Shown here in pieces: positions 14,806-25,201 of a stretch of 42,406 bases of DNA (positions are counted from its first letter, which is position 1; each line of letters starts with the position of its first letter). Source of the stretch: Deltaproteobacteria bacterium. Its GTDB lineage: Bacteria; Myxococcota_A; UBA9160; UBA6930. The notes under the pieces were generated by a model, which was given only the letters and a program-made list of their open reading frames with translations, made no database searches and was not told the DNA's origin. The DNA lies in assembly GCA_016875395.1 (NCBI GenBank), contig VGRF01000034.1:1-42406 (forward strand). The letters run 5' to 3'. The position numbers and the translations under genes were made by a program.

Positions 14806-15484
14806 GGTCGCACTCGCGCCTTGCCAACTCGCGTGCGTCGGCAACGAACGCCTCGATGGCGCCTGCCTGCGATCTCCCTGCCTCGAACCACGCGCTCACC
14901 AACCCCGTGGAGTCGAGCGCTGTCACCCATGCGCGCCCCGACGACTCCCGCGAGACGACGAATCCGTCCGCCAGGAGCGCTCGGCAGAGTTCCAGATTCA
15001 CCCGCGTGGCGGCGTGGCCTTCGCAGTGCACTGCCTCGGCGAGTTTGGGGGCCAGCCATCTCGCCCTCAGCCACAACGATCGGTCCGCGGCCTTCGCGCG
15101 AACCCGAACGCTGCGATCGCACAACCCGCGAATCACGAGGGCGTCGACCAGATCAGTCGGCGTCTCGGGGCCCAGCGCGACAAGCGCATTGAACCTCACA
15201 CCCGCATGCGAGCTCTCAGACATCGCGATCACTGCTTCGCGAGCGGCTTGATGCGTTCGCGTGAGGTCGCGAAGCATGTCGCAACCGACACTGAGGCGCG
15301 CTTTCCGACGGCTGGTGGAAATCGCAACGATCTCTTGGAGGTCGTGTGTCGACGCATCGACGTTCGTCTCGACTCGCCCGTACGCCGAGAGCGCAGCGAG
15401 AATCGGATCGACGTCCAGCGGTGATCGTGCGCGGAGATAGGAGTCGATCCAGTCCTCGAGCAGCTTCCTGCGCCCTCCCGTCAC
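14780..15484 (-). CDS. HEAT-repeat-like hypothetical protein
   Basis: 234 aa, GTG start at 15484 with GAGGGG about six bases upstream. Predicted all-helical with pairs of helices of HEAT type: AREAVIAMSESSHAGVRFNALVALG, DALVIRGLCDRSVRVRAKAADRSLW, RWLAPKLAEAVHCEGHAATRV (each under one repeat). No catalytic motif, signal or membrane segment. The lower Arg/Ala bias and codon use argue for a real protein. It begins 9 bases after the ilvD stop and so is likely co-transcribed with ilvD; its end overlaps DUF1326 convergently. Role unknown; HEAT folds usually bind proteins. Confidence 0.7.
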   Translation of the reverse strand: MTGGRRKLLEDWIDSYLRARSPLDVDPILAALSAYGRVETNVDASTHDLQEIVAISTSRRKARLSVGCDMLRDLTRTHQAAREAVIAMSESSHAGVRFNALVALGPETPTDLVDALVIRGLCDRSVRVRAKAADRSLWLRARWLAPKLAEAVHCEGHAATRVNLELCRALLADGFVVSRESSGRAWVTALDSTGLVSAWFEAGRSQAGAIEAFVADARELARRECDLTASPSSS

Positions 15485-15493
15485 CTACGCCCC

Positions 15494-17176
<1,683 letters not shown>

Positions 17177-17246
17177 GAGCGGCCCTTTCGAGAGAAAGAG
17201 CAGCCTATCATCGCGCGCCCTGCGCAGCAGGACTCGGAGGCCGCGC

Positions 17247-19169
17247 TTGCTCGCGAGATCGCTCATGCCGCTCGGCCTCGTGACACTGCTCGGTGTCGCG
17301 GGCGCGCACGCGCAGGCGGCGCCCGCTCGCCCGTACGCGCTCACCGAGCAGCGCGAGCCCTGCGCGGCCTACGAGCCGCTGCGCGCGCCGTTCTTCGGCG
17401 ACACGCACGTGCACACCGCCTACTCGCAGGACGCGAGCACGCAGAGCACGCGCACGACGCCGCGCGACGCCTACCGCTTCGCGCGCGGCGACGCGCTCGC
17501 GATTCAGCCGTGGCGCAGCGATGGCAGCTCGATGCGCAGCGTGCGGATCGACCGTCCGCTCGACTTCACGGTTGTTACGGACCACGCCGAGCAGATCGGC
17601 GAGGTGCACATCTGCAAGACGCCCGGCACACCCGGGCACGACTCGCTCGTGTGCCGCCTCTACCGCAGCTGGCCGCGCGCCGCGTTCTTCGTGATGAACG
17701 CCGCCTACTCCGCGGGCGGCGAGCGCTTCGGCTTCTGCGGCGAGAACGGCGCCGCGTGCCTCGAAGCGGCGCAGCACGTCTGGCGCGACACGCAGGCCGC
17801 CGCGGAGGAGGCGTACGACCGCAGCGCCGGATGCCGCTTCACGAGCTTCGTCGGCTACGAGTGGACCGCGGGCGTCGACGCCGGGAAGAACCTGCACCGC
17901 AACGTGATCTTCCGGAACGCGCTCGTGCCGAAGCTCCCGCTCAGCACGATGGAGACGGGGCCGAACGCGATGGCGCTGTGGGACGCGCTCGCGCGCGAGT
18001 GCACGGCGGGAACGCCCGGCTGCGAGGTGCTCACGATCCCGCACAACTCGAACCTCGACGGCGGGCTGATGTTCGCCTCGGCGCGCTCGCTCGGCGGCGC
18101 CGTCGACGCGCAGGAGGCGCGCATGCGCGCGTTCTGGGAGCCGCTCGTCGAGGTGATGCAGCACAAGGGCGACTCGGAGTGCTTGTTAGGCGGCGACACG
18201 ACCGACGAGGCGTGCGGGTTCGAGAAGCTCCCGTACGACAACTTCGGCGGGCGCTACATGGGCTTCCGCGGCAACCCTCCGCAGCGCGGCCAGTACGCGC
18301 GCGAGGCGCTGAAGCGCGGCCTCGCCCACGACGCCGCGCTCGGCGCAAATCCGTTCCGCTTCGGCCTCATCGCGAGCACCGACACGCACCTCGGCACGCC
18401 GGGCCTCGCGAGCGAGGCGGCGTTCCCCGGCCACGGCGGGGCGGGCGCCGCGGACGCGACGACGCTGCCGCCCGGCTTACCCGACGCGGTCGAGTTCGGC
18501 CCCGGCGGCCTCGCGGTCGTGTGGGCGGAGGAGAACACGCGCGACGCGCTGTTCGCCGCGATGCGCCGGCGCGAGGTGTACGGAACGAGCGGCACGCGGC
18601 CCGTGGTGCGCTTCTTCGGCGGCGCCGATCTGCCCGAGAGCTTGTGCAGCGACTCCGAGCTCGTGGCGCAGGGGTACGCGCACGGCGTCCCGATGGGCGG
18701 CGAGCTGCGCGCGAGCGCGTCGAGCGACGCTCCGCGCTTAGCAGTGCTCGCGACCAAGGATCCCGGAACGCGCGCGGAGCCCGGCAGCGACCTGCAGCGC
18801 ATCCAGATCGTGAAGGGCTGGCTCGACGCGAACGGAGCGACGCACGAGCGCGTGGTCGACGTCGCGGGCGGCGAGAACGGCGCGAGCGTCGACAGCGCGA
18901 CGTGCGAGCCGCGCGGCGCGGGCCACGCGCGCCTGTGCGCCGTGTGGCGCGACGACGACTTCGACCCGCGCGAGCGCGCCTTCTACTACGCGCGCGTGCT
19001 CGAGAACCCGACCTGCCGCTGGAGCCAGCGCGTGTGCGTGGCGAAGCGCGTCGACTGCGCGAAGCCCGCGACGATCGGTGACGGTCTCGAAGCGTGCTGC
19101 GCGCCGGAGCACCCCCGCGTGATCCAAGAGCGCGCCTGGACGAGCCCGATCTGGGTATCGCCCGAGTGA
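17247..19169 (+). CDS. Exported DUF3604 protein (PHP-like metal hydrolase fold)
   Basis: 640 aa. Signal peptide [22 protein letters not shown] with cleavage likely before QAAP. Then the DUF3604 domain to the end, with metal-site motifs recalling PHP phosphoesterases: [12 protein letters not shown] (His54, His56), [21 protein letters not shown], and [10 protein letters not shown]. No substrate has been shown for the family. Start: TTG at 17247 with GGAGG six bases ahead, giving an Arg before the hydrophobic core; ATG at 17265 is the alternative. It overlaps the next gene by GTGA, and the trio DUF3604, parvulin and HupE/UreJ recurs in other environmental proteobacteria, from memory, so a common envelope role is likely. 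Confidence 0.85.
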   Translation: MLARSLMPLGLVTLLGVAGAHAQAAPARPYALTEQREPCAAYEPLRAPFFGDTHVHTAYSQDASTQSTRTTPRDAYRFARGDALAIQPWRSDGSSMRSVRIDRPLDFTVVTDHAEQIGEVHICKTPGTPGHDSLVCRLYRSWPRAAFFVMNAAYSAGGERFGFCGENGAACLEAAQHVWRDTQAAAEEAYDRSAGCRFTSFVGYEWTAGVDAGKNLHRNVIFRNALVPKLPLSTMETGPNAMALWDALARECTAGTPGCEVLTIPHNSNLDGGLMFASARSLGGAVDAQEARMRAFWEPLVEVMQHKGDSECLLGGDTTDEACGFEKLPYDNFGGRYMGFRGNPPQRGQYAREALKRGLAHDAALGANPFRFGLIASTDTHLGTPGLASEAAFPGHGGAGAADATTLPPGLPDAVEFGPGGLAVVWAEENTRDALFAAMRRREVYGTSGTRPVVRFFGGADLPESLCSDSELVAQGYAHGVPMGGELRASASSDAPRLAVLATKDPGTRAEPGSDLQRIQIVKGWLDANGATHERVVDVAGGENGASVDSATCEPRGAGHARLCAVWRDDDFDPRERAFYYARVLENPTCRWSQRVCVAKRVDCAKPATIGDGLEACCAPEHPRVIQERAWTSPIWVSPE

Positions 19170-19996
19170 AGCGTCCGCTCGTACGCTTCGTGTTGTTAGG
19201 CGCGGCGCTGTTCGCGCTCGACCGCACGCTCGGCGCGCAGCTCGCGAGCGAGCCGCCGCCGTTCGCGCCGGGTAGCCTCGTGAGCGACGACGAGCTGCTC
19301 TATCGCGAGGCGACGCTCCGCGGCTGGCACGAGAGCGACGCGGTGGTGCGCCGCCGACTCGCGATGAACCTCGCCTTCGCCGAGGGCGAGCGCGGGCGCG
19401 ACGAGGACGCACTCGTGCGAGACGCGCTCGCGCTGGGCATGCACGAGAGCGACGTCGTCGTGCAGCGCCGCCTCGTGCAGAAGATGCGCCTCGCGTTCGC
19501 GCAGTCTGGACGCGCGCAGGAGCCGAGCGAGGCGGAGCTCGCCGCGTTTCTCGCAGCGCACCGCGCGCGCTGGACCGAGGCGCCGCGCGTGCGCGCGACG
19601 CAGCTCTACTTCACGACGCGGGCGCGCGCAGAGGCGGTCGGCGCGCAGCTCCCACGCGACGCGTCCGCCGCGCTCGGGCTCGGCGAGCCCCTGCCCTTCG
19701 CCGCGCAGCTCCCTTCGCTCTCGCACGCCGAGCTCGCGCGCCAGCTCGGCGCCGCCTTCCCGGATGCGGCGTTCGCGCTCGCGCCCGGCGCGTGGAGCGC
19801 GCCGATCGAGTCCGCGTACGGCTGGCATCGCGTGTTCGTGCACGAGCGCACGCCCGCGCGCGAGACGCCCCTCGCAACCGTGCGCAGCGAGGTGCGCGAA
19901 GCACTGCTCGCGGAGCGCGGCGACGCCGCGGTACGCAGCGCGCTCGCCCAGCTGCGCGTGCGCTGGCGGCTCGCGCCCGACGCGGGGTACGAATGA
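19166..19996 (+). CDS. Membrane-anchored parvulin-type peptidyl-prolyl isomerase (PpiC-like)
   Basis: 276 aa. A short N-terminal hydrophobic helix (FVLLGAALFALDRTLG) anchors it; the rest should be periplasmic. An SurA/PpiC-like helical region (about 45-130) precedes the parvulin core (about 135-240): VRATQLYFTTRARAEAV, then LGLGEPLPF, FPDAAFALAPGAWSAPIESAYGWHRVFVHER. The FA-L-x-P-G-x-W-S-x-P-I-E-S-x-Y-G-W-H segment is diagnostic. It likely helps fold the exported partners. GTG at 19166 overlaps the previous stop (GTGA); its own stop overlaps the next start (ATGA). A longer open frame upstream overlaps DUF3604 and is not used. Confidence 0.82.
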   Translation: MKRPLVRFVLLGAALFALDRTLGAQLASEPPPFAPGSLVSDDELLYREATLRGWHESDAVVRRRLAMNLAFAEGERGRDEDALVRDALALGMHESDVVVQRRLVQKMRLAFAQSGRAQEPSEAELAAFLAAHRARWTEAPRVRATQLYFTTRARAEAVGAQLPRDASAALGLGEPLPFAAQLPSLSHAELARQLGAAFPDAAFALAPGAWSAPIESAYGWHRVFVHERTPARETPLATVRSEVREALLAERGDAAVRSALAQLRVRWRLAPDAGYE

Positions 19997-21063
19997 CGGG
20001 GACGTTCTGGCCGAAACGCAGCTCGTCGCTCCTTCGGCGGCGGGTTGTCCTTGCGTGCGCTGCCGTCCCGCTCCTCGCGCTCGCGCCTTCCGCCACCTCC
20101 GCTCACAACCTCGCGCCCGCCTACCTCGAGCTGCGCGAGCTCGCGGGCGGCGAGGTCGCGGTGCTTTGGAAGCAGTCCGCGGTGATCCCGCGCGGTGTAC
20201 GGCTCGAGCCGCGGCTGCCGTGCCCCGACGCGAGCGAGCCCGCCGCGCGGCTCGACGCGGAGGCGGTCGTGCTCGAGTGGCGCATCGCGTGCGGCGGTGA
20301 GCTGGTCGGCCGCTCGCTCTCGGTCGACGGGCTCGCCGGCAGCGGCGTGGACACCGTGGTGCGCGTCGCGCTCGCGGATGGACGCGAGGTGCGCGCAATC
20401 CTCAGCGAGGCGGCGCCGGCGCTGGCCGTGCCCGCGCGCGAGAGCAGCGCGCGCGTCTTCGCGAGCTACCTGCGCCTCGGTGCGGAGCATCTCGCGAGCG
20501 GCCTCGATCACGTGCTGTTCGTCGCGGGGCTCGCGCTGCTGCTCGGCGCGACGCGGCGGCTCGTCGTCGCGATCACCGCCTTCACGCTCGGCCACAGCGC
20601 CACGCTCGCGCTCGCCGCGCTCGGCGTCGTCGCGCCGCCGCAGTCGCTCGTCGAGGTCGCGATCGCGGCGACGATCGTGGCGCTCGCTCTGGCGCTGGCG
20701 CGGGCGCCGGCGGATGAGCAGCGCGCAGTCGGCCCTCGCGGCATCGCCCGCCACCCCGCGCTCCTCCCGTTCGCGTTCGGCCTGCTGCACGGCCTCGGCT
20801 TCGCGGGCGCGCTCGCGGAGCTCGGTCTCCCGCAGCACGCGATTCCGCTCGCGCTGCTCGCCTTCAACGTCGGCATCGAGCTCGGCCAGCTGGGGATCGT
20901 CGCCCTGCTGCTCGGCGCGCTGTGGCTACTGCGCCGCGCAGTTTCCGCGCGCGCCACTTCCCCCGGGCTGCCGCGCTTCGCGCGCGAGCTGCCCGCCAGC
21001 GCGATCGGCGCGCTCGGTGTGTTCTGGTGCCTCGACCGCGCGGCGGCGCTGTTGTTCCCGTAG
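19993..21063 (+). CDS. HupE/UreJ-family membrane protein with exported N-terminal domain
   Basis: 356 aa. A Tat/Sec-like start (KRSSSLLRRRVVLACAAVPLLALAP) with cleavage near TSA-HNLAP, a periplasmic beta domain (about 42-160), then six to seven helices of the HupE/UreJ_2 type with in-membrane His and acidic residues: GLDHVLFVAGLALLL, FTLGHSATLALAALG, FGLLHGLGFAGAL, FNVGIELGQL. HupE/UreJ proteins are linked to nickel or cobalt uptake; this longer subgroup has no proven substrate. It closes the DUF3604-parvulin-HupE operon (ATGA overlap), so the isomerase and the exported hydrolase-like protein probably act with it in the envelope. Confidence 0.85.
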   Translation: MTGTFWPKRSSSLLRRRVVLACAAVPLLALAPSATSAHNLAPAYLELRELAGGEVAVLWKQSAVIPRGVRLEPRLPCPDASEPAARLDAEAVVLEWRIACGGELVGRSLSVDGLAGSGVDTVVRVALADGREVRAILSEAAPALAVPARESSARVFASYLRLGAEHLASGLDHVLFVAGLALLLGATRRLVVAITAFTLGHSATLALAALGVVAPPQSLVEVAIAATIVALALALARAPADEQRAVGPRGIARHPALLPFAFGLLHGLGFAGALAELGLPQHAIPLALLAFNVGIELGQLGIVALLLGALWLLRRAVSARATSPGLPRFARELPASAIGALGVFWCLDRAAALLFP

Positions 21064-21090
21064 CTTCCGCCGCCCGCGAAGGAGAAGGCG

Positions 21091-22053
21091 ATGGCCGCGC
21101 CCCACAAGTTCCGCTTCGGCGTGCAGCTCTCGTCGCTGCCGGCCGCCGACTGGAAGGCGCGCGTCCAGCAGATCGAGCGCTGGGGCTACGACTCGATCTT
21201 GTGGCCCGACCACTTCTTCTTCCCCGAGTGGGATCCCGTGGTGGCGCTCTCGGCGGTCGCCGCCGCGACCTCGCGCATCAAGACCGGCACGCTCGTCTAC
21301 GGCGTCGACTACCGGCATCCCGTCGTGCTCGCGCGCTCCGCGGCCACCGCGCACGCGCTCTCCGGTGGGCGCGTCGAGTTCGGCATCGGCGCGGGCTGGA
21401 CCGAGGCCGACTACGCCGAGGCGGGCATGCGCTACGACGCGGCAGGCGTGCGCGTCGAGCGGCTCGAAGAGGCGCTGCACGTGATCAAGGGCATCTGGTC
21501 GCAGGAGCGTACGACTTACGCGGGGTCGAGTTATCAGGTGACGGGCGCGCAGCGCGCGGTCGAGCTCGCCACGACGCCGCGCATCCTGATCGGCGGCGGC
21601 GGCAAGAAGGTGTTGGGGGTCGCGGGCCGTCACGCGGACATCGTCGGCATCAACCCCAAGGTGGCCGAGGGCAAGATCACCGCGAACGCCGCGCGCGACG
21701 GCATGCTGGAGCGCACGCGCGAGAAGATCCGCTGGGTGCAGGCGGCCGCGGCGGCCGCAGGCCGCGACTTCGCGCAGCTCGAGCTGAACGCGCTCGTGTT
21801 CGGCACGGTGATCACGGACGACGCCAAGCCCGTGCGCGAGTTCCTCGGCAAGCAGTCGGGCATGAGCCCCGAGGACGTCGCCGCCTGCCCGCTCTACCTC
21901 GTGGGCTCCGCGCGCGAGATCCGGGACACGCTGCTGCGCCGCCGCGAAGAGCTCGGCTTCTCGTACATCGTGATCCAAGGCCGCGATTTCGCGCTGCTCG
22001 AGAAGTTCGCGGCGGAGGTCGTGGCGCCACTCACGGCTGCGGACGCGCGATGA
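21091..22053 (+). CDS. LLM-class (F420-dependent-type) oxidoreductase
   Basis: 320 aa. Bacterial-luciferase-like TIM barrel: start FRFGVQLSSLPAADW, GYDSILWPDHFF, ATSRIKTGTLVYGVDYRHP, LSGGRVEFGIGAGW, PRILIGGGGKKVL. The pattern is that of the TIGR03621 (MSMEG_2516-like) F420-dependent group rather than FMN monooxygenases, so coenzyme F420 is the likely cofactor; substrate unknown. AAGGAG precedes the ATG. It is 27 bases from the HupE gene but has its own ribosome site, and its stop overlaps the start of the 79-aa gene (ATGA). Confidence 0.85.
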   Translation: MAAPHKFRFGVQLSSLPAADWKARVQQIERWGYDSILWPDHFFFPEWDPVVALSAVAAATSRIKTGTLVYGVDYRHPVVLARSAATAHALSGGRVEFGIGAGWTEADYAEAGMRYDAAGVRVERLEEALHVIKGIWSQERTTYAGSSYQVTGAQRAVELATTPRILIGGGGKKVLGVAGRHADIVGINPKVAEGKITANAARDGMLERTREKIRWVQAAAAAAGRDFAQLELNALVFGTVITDDAKPVREFLGKQSGMSPEDVAACPLYLVGSAREIRDTLLRRREELGFSYIVIQGRDFALLEKFAAEVVAPLTAADAR

Positions 22054-22289
22054 CGAAGCTCGGCATCGACTTCGAGAACACGGACCGCACCTGGTGGGAA
22101 GCGGGCGGGGCCGAGCTCTGGGAAGGCATCACCGGCGACCGCGATGCAGGCTCGATCGTGGTGGACGACGACCTCGCGGCGTCGTGGCTCACCGCCGCGT
22201 CCGCGATTCCGGGCTGGGCGACCGGCCCCGAGTACGCGCCGCATCCAATCCGCGCGGCGTCGCTGAGCGAGGACGATCCGGACGCGTGA
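22050..22289 (+). CDS. Small acidic protein of unknown function (79 aa)
   Basis: Starts MTKLGIDFENTDRTWWEAGG and continues with an acidic, Trp-rich sequence ending EDDPDA. ATG overlaps the stop of the LLM oxidoreductase (ATGA), which favours a real, coupled gene. No signal or membrane segment and no family recognised. The W-W-E-A-G-G-A-E-L-W-E-G and D-D-D-L-A-A-S-W-L motifs could mark a small binding domain, but no function is proposed. Confidence 0.65.
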   Translation: MTKLGIDFENTDRTWWEAGGAELWEGITGDRDAGSIVVDDDLAASWLTAASAIPGWATGPEYAPHPIRAASLSEDDPDA

Positions 22290-22362
22290 AGGAGCGCGGC
22301 GGGAGCAGCGGCGCGGGCGCGTGGTTGTTAGGACTTCGGCTGGTTGCGAAAGGGAGACTGCG

Positions 22363-22812
22363 ATGGGTCTGGTCGAGCGCGTGAACGACGAAATGAAGGG
22401 GGCGCTGAAGTCGAAGCAGGCCGAGCGCCTCGTCGCGCTGCGCAACATTCGCGCAGCGTTCCTCTACGAGATGAAGAAGGACGGCGCGTCGACGCTCGCC
22501 GACGAGGCGGCGATCGCTGCGCTGCGCAAGCTCGAGAAGCAGCGCCAGGAATCGATCGAAGCGTTCAGCAAGGGCGGGCGCGAAGAGATGGCCGCCGCCG
22601 AGCGCGCCGAGCTCGCGGTGATTCAGGCGTTCCTGCCGAGCCTCGCGGACGAGGCGACGACTTCGCGCTGGGTGGACGAGGCGATCGCTGCGAGCGGCGC
22701 CACCTCCGCGAAGGAGCTCGGCAAAGTGATGGGCGCGCTGATGAAGGCGCACAAGGGCGACATCGACGGCAACCTCGCCCGCGCGATCGCAGCCAAGAAG
22801 CTCGGCGGATAG
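22363..22812 (+). CDS. yqeY: GatB/YqeY-domain protein
   Basis: 149 aa, exact size for YqeY. Two helical parts: an N-terminal bundle (MGLVERVNDEMKGALKSK, LVALRNIRAAFLYE, KLEKQRQESIEAF) and the C-terminal tRNA-binding-like module shared with GatB (ELAVIQAFLPSLADE, LGKVMGALMKAHKGDIDG). Often found near rpsU, dnaG and rpoD in other bacteria; function unclear, possibly tRNA-linked. Good GGGAG before the ATG. A 73-base gap before it contains one copy of the TGTTAGG motif. Confidence 0.92.
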   Translation: MGLVERVNDEMKGALKSKQAERLVALRNIRAAFLYEMKKDGASTLADEAAIAALRKLEKQRQESIEAFSKGGREEMAAAERAELAVIQAFLPSLADEATTSRWVDEAIAASGATSAKELGKVMGALMKAHKGDIDGNLARAIAAKKLGG

Positions 22813-22824
22813 CGAGCCGCGGCC

Positions 22825-23973
22825 GTGGCGACGGAGCGCACCGCTCGCGGGCGCACGCTCGCTTGGGCCGCGTGCGCGGCGTGGGCGCTGCTGATCTTCG
22901 CGACCGTGCCGTTCGCGCGCGTGCTCGAGCGCTACGTCGTGGAGCGCCTCGGTGCGCAGGCGTTTCTCGCGGCGGTGCTCGCCGCGCTCGCGCTCGGCGG
23001 CGCGTTCGCGTGGCGCGCGTTCGCGCAGCTCGGCGCGCGCGCTCGGTTCGCCCTCGTGCTCGGCGTCGCGCTGTACGCCGCCGTGGCGTGGCGGCTACGC
23101 GGCAACGCCGTCGAGGCGTTGCACATCATCGAGTACGGCGCGCTCGGGCTGCTCGCGCTCCGCGCGCTCGCGTTCGGCCCGCGCGACGCCCTGCTCGCGC
23201 CGAGCGCCGCGCTGCTCGCAGGGTGCGTCGGGCTCGTGGACGAGGGTCTGCAGTGGCTCGCCCCGAAGCGCGTGTGGGATCTGCGCGAAATCGGCATCAA
23301 CGCGCTCGCCGCGGCGGGGGGACCCGCGCTGCTCGCGCTCGCGTGGACGCTGCTCGGCGCCTCGCTGCTGAACACGTCTGCGCGGGTCGCCCGGCTCGCG
23401 CACGTGGTCCCCGCGCTTGGCGCGCAGGAAACAGGCATGGTCGACTACGGCGTGCTGCACGAGCTGTCAGGGGCCGGCGCGTTCCCGTCGCGCCTCGACG
23501 CCGCGGACTGGGCGGCCGCGGGCGCCGCGCTCGCGACGAATGCTCGCGCGAACGCACTCGCGCCGCGCGACGCCGATCCGTCGCCCTACGCCACGTTCCT
23601 CGCGGAGCACACCGCCGTGAGGGATCCGTTCCTGCACGAGCTGCGCGTGCACCTGTTTCGCCGCGACCGCTACGTCGAGACCGCGGACGCGCATCGCGAC
23701 GACCCCGCGTGGCGCGCGCGCGACATGACCGTCGCCGCGCGCGAGAACGTGTTCCTCGAGCGCTTCGCGCCGCGCACGCTCGCGGCGGGCGGGCTCGCCT
23801 GGAGCGAGGCTCAGCGGGCGGAGCGCGGCGCGCTCGATCTCGGAACGCCCTATCGCAGCCGCGTCGCCGAAGCGGTGGTCACGCGCGTCCGCGAGCGCGA
23901 CGTCGCGATCGTGTGGGCGCTGGGCTTCGTCGCGCTCGCGATCTCGGCTCTGCGCATTCGCGCGCGCCGCTAG
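22825..23973 (+). CDS. VanZ-like membrane protein with C-terminal extension
   Basis: 382 aa, much longer than plain VanZ-like proteins (about 120-170). The first half (1-180) has four to five helices and the VanZ signature: a polar HIIEYGALGLLALRAL helix and VGLVDEGLQWLAPKRVWDLREIGINALAA. VanZ-like domains occur in teicoplanin resistance and other envelope proteins; chemistry unknown. The second half (about 195-355) is hydrophilic, probably outside the membrane, and ends in one last helix (VAIVWALGFVALAISALRI). The extension matches nothing I know. GTG start at 22825, 12 bases past yqeY. Ends 3 bases before the convergent DUF4126 stop. Confidence 0.75.
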   Translation: MATERTARGRTLAWAACAAWALLIFATVPFARVLERYVVERLGAQAFLAAVLAALALGGAFAWRAFAQLGARARFALVLGVALYAAVAWRLRGNAVEALHIIEYGALGLLALRALAFGPRDALLAPSAALLAGCVGLVDEGLQWLAPKRVWDLREIGINALAAAGGPALLALAWTLLGASLLNTSARVARLAHVVPALGAQETGMVDYGVLHELSGAGAFPSRLDAADWAAAGAALATNARANALAPRDADPSPYATFLAEHTAVRDPFLHELRVHLFRRDRYVETADAHRDDPAWRARDMTVAARENVFLERFAPRTLAAGGLAWSEAQRAERGALDLGTPYRSRVAEAVVTRVRERDVAIVWALGFVALAISALRIRARR

Positions 23974-23976
23974 CTC

Positions 23977-24579
23977 TCAGCCAGCGGCTGCCGGCTTCGG
24001 CTCGCCGCGGAAGAGCCGCCGGATTGCCCGCGCGATCCAGAACATCAGCAGCGCCACGAGGACGAGCAGGACGCCCGCGACACCGAGCGCGACGTAGGGG
24101 TGCTCGATCAAGAGGTAGACGAGGCCCGCGAAGCTGAGCTCTTCCGCGAGCGAGAGGCCCCAGTTCGAGAACGGCTCCGGGCTCGTGTTCGCGGAGAGGC
24201 GCACGCCGGACTTCATGCCGTGCACCGAGAGCGCGACGCCGCCCGCGAGCAGCGAGGCCGCAGCGCGCCAGGTGTCGGGCGCGTCACCGAGCGCGGCGTA
24301 GGCGAGCAGCGAAGCGGCGGGAACCTTCACGAACGTGTGCACCGCGTCCCAGATCGAGTCGAAGGCGGGCACCTTGTCGGCGACGAACTCGGCGACGTAG
24401 AGCGCGCTCGCCAGCAGCGCGACCGGCAGCGCGCCGAGCACTTCGAGCTGCCCCGGCAGATCGAGCACGCCGGCGTACTGCAGCGAGCCGAGCGCGGCGA
24501 CGGTGCCGTACACGCGCAGGCCGGAGCCCGCAGCGGCGCCGGCCGCGAGACCGAGGTGTGCGAGCAGGTCTGGTGACAT
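23977..24579 (-). CDS. DUF4126 membrane protein
   Basis: 200 aa with four to five hydrophobic helices. Family marks: start LLAHLGLAAGAAAGSGLRVY, FVADKVPAFDSIWDAVHTFVKVPA, LLAGGVALSVHGMKSGVR, and NTSPEPFSNWGLSLAEE. This is the DUF4126 pattern (loosely resembling a transporter half with inverted repeats); function unknown. A basic tail (ARAIRRLFRGEPKPAAAG) should be cytoplasmic. ATG at 24579 with a weak GGAG about 10 bases before. It follows the SRPBCC gene on the same strand after a 136-base gap that holds a structured repeat. Confidence 0.83.
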   Translation of the reverse strand: MSPDLLAHLGLAAGAAAGSGLRVYGTVAALGSLQYAGVLDLPGQLEVLGALPVALLASALYVAEFVADKVPAFDSIWDAVHTFVKVPAASLLAYAALGDAPDTWRAAASLLAGGVALSVHGMKSGVRLSANTSPEPFSNWGLSLAEELSFAGLVYLLIEHPYVALGVAGVLLVLVALLMFWIARAIRRLFRGEPKPAAAG

Positions 24580-24658
24580 GCGAGTGCTCCGGTGAGTGCC
24601 GCGAGCTCGGCGCAGCGGAGACGCGAAGCGCGCCGAGAAAGTTCAGCCGCGCCCGAAG

Positions 24659-24703
24659 GCGAAATCGCGGAGCTCGCGTCTGACGCGAAGTTGGCGATTT
24701 CGC
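24659..24703. repeat. Two-level hairpin repeat, copy 2
   Basis: Outer arms GCGAAATCGC (24659-24668) and GCGATTTCGC (24694-24703) enclose an inner perfect hairpin TCGCGT-CTG-ACGCGA (24674-24688). The inner core is shared with 178-212. It lies just past the stop of the SRPBCC gene, in its presumed 3' untranslated region, and may end or protect that transcript, although no T-run follows. Confidence 0.65.
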
Positions 24704-24715
24704 GCGGAGCCCCGC

Positions 24716-25132
24716 CTACACGCCCAGCGCCTTCTTGATCCCCTTGATGCCGCCCGCGTAGATGCCCTCGACCATCGTGATGCCCTGTGCGTCGCTGATG
24801 CCCTTCGGCTCGAACGAGCTGCTCCACTCGATGCGCGTCGCGGCGCCGTCCTCGGCGAGCTGGATGCGCGCGAGGTAGCCGGTGAGCGGGAGCGCGCCCG
24901 CGATGATCGAGTAGTCGAGCGTGCGGCGCGCGGCATCGAGCAGCTCGCAGCGCTCTTGGATCTGCGCGTCGTTCGGCAGCGTGATCGTGCGGACTGCGCC
25001 GACGCCCGAGCCGACGCACGTGACGCTCTTGAAGCCGCTCGAGTAGCGCTGGATCCCGCCGAAATCGCCGATCAGTTCCCAAACCTTTTCGATCGGCGCG
25101 TTGATGCGATCCGAAACCTTGACGCTCGCCAT
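24716..25132 (-). CDS. SRPBCC-superfamily (polyketide cyclase/START-like) protein
   Basis: 138 aa. Typical small helix-grip fold: start MASVKVSDRINAPIEKVWEL, GDFGGIQRYSSGFKSV, then beta strands (VRTITLPNDAQIQERCELLD, TRIEWSSSFEP) and a C-terminal helix (EGIYAGGIKGIKKALG). Members bind hydrophobic ligands or act as cyclases, dehydratases or toxin-like proteins; this sequence most resembles the MxaD/polyketide_cyc2 group and no ligand is implied. Excellent AAGGAGG five bases from the ATG. 69 bases downstream of the gamma-carbonic anhydrase gene on the same strand... it precedes DUF4126. Confidence 0.85.
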   Translation of the reverse strand: MASVKVSDRINAPIEKVWELIGDFGGIQRYSSGFKSVTCVGSGVGAVRTITLPNDAQIQERCELLDAARRTLDYSIIAGALPLTGYLARIQLAEDGAATRIEWSSSFEPKGISDAQGITMVEGIYAGGIKGIKKALGV

Positions 25133-25201
25133 GGAGGCCTCCTTTGATGGAGGCGGGGGATACCGCAGCCGCGCGCCCTACCGCCTGCGCGGTGGTCGCA
25201 T

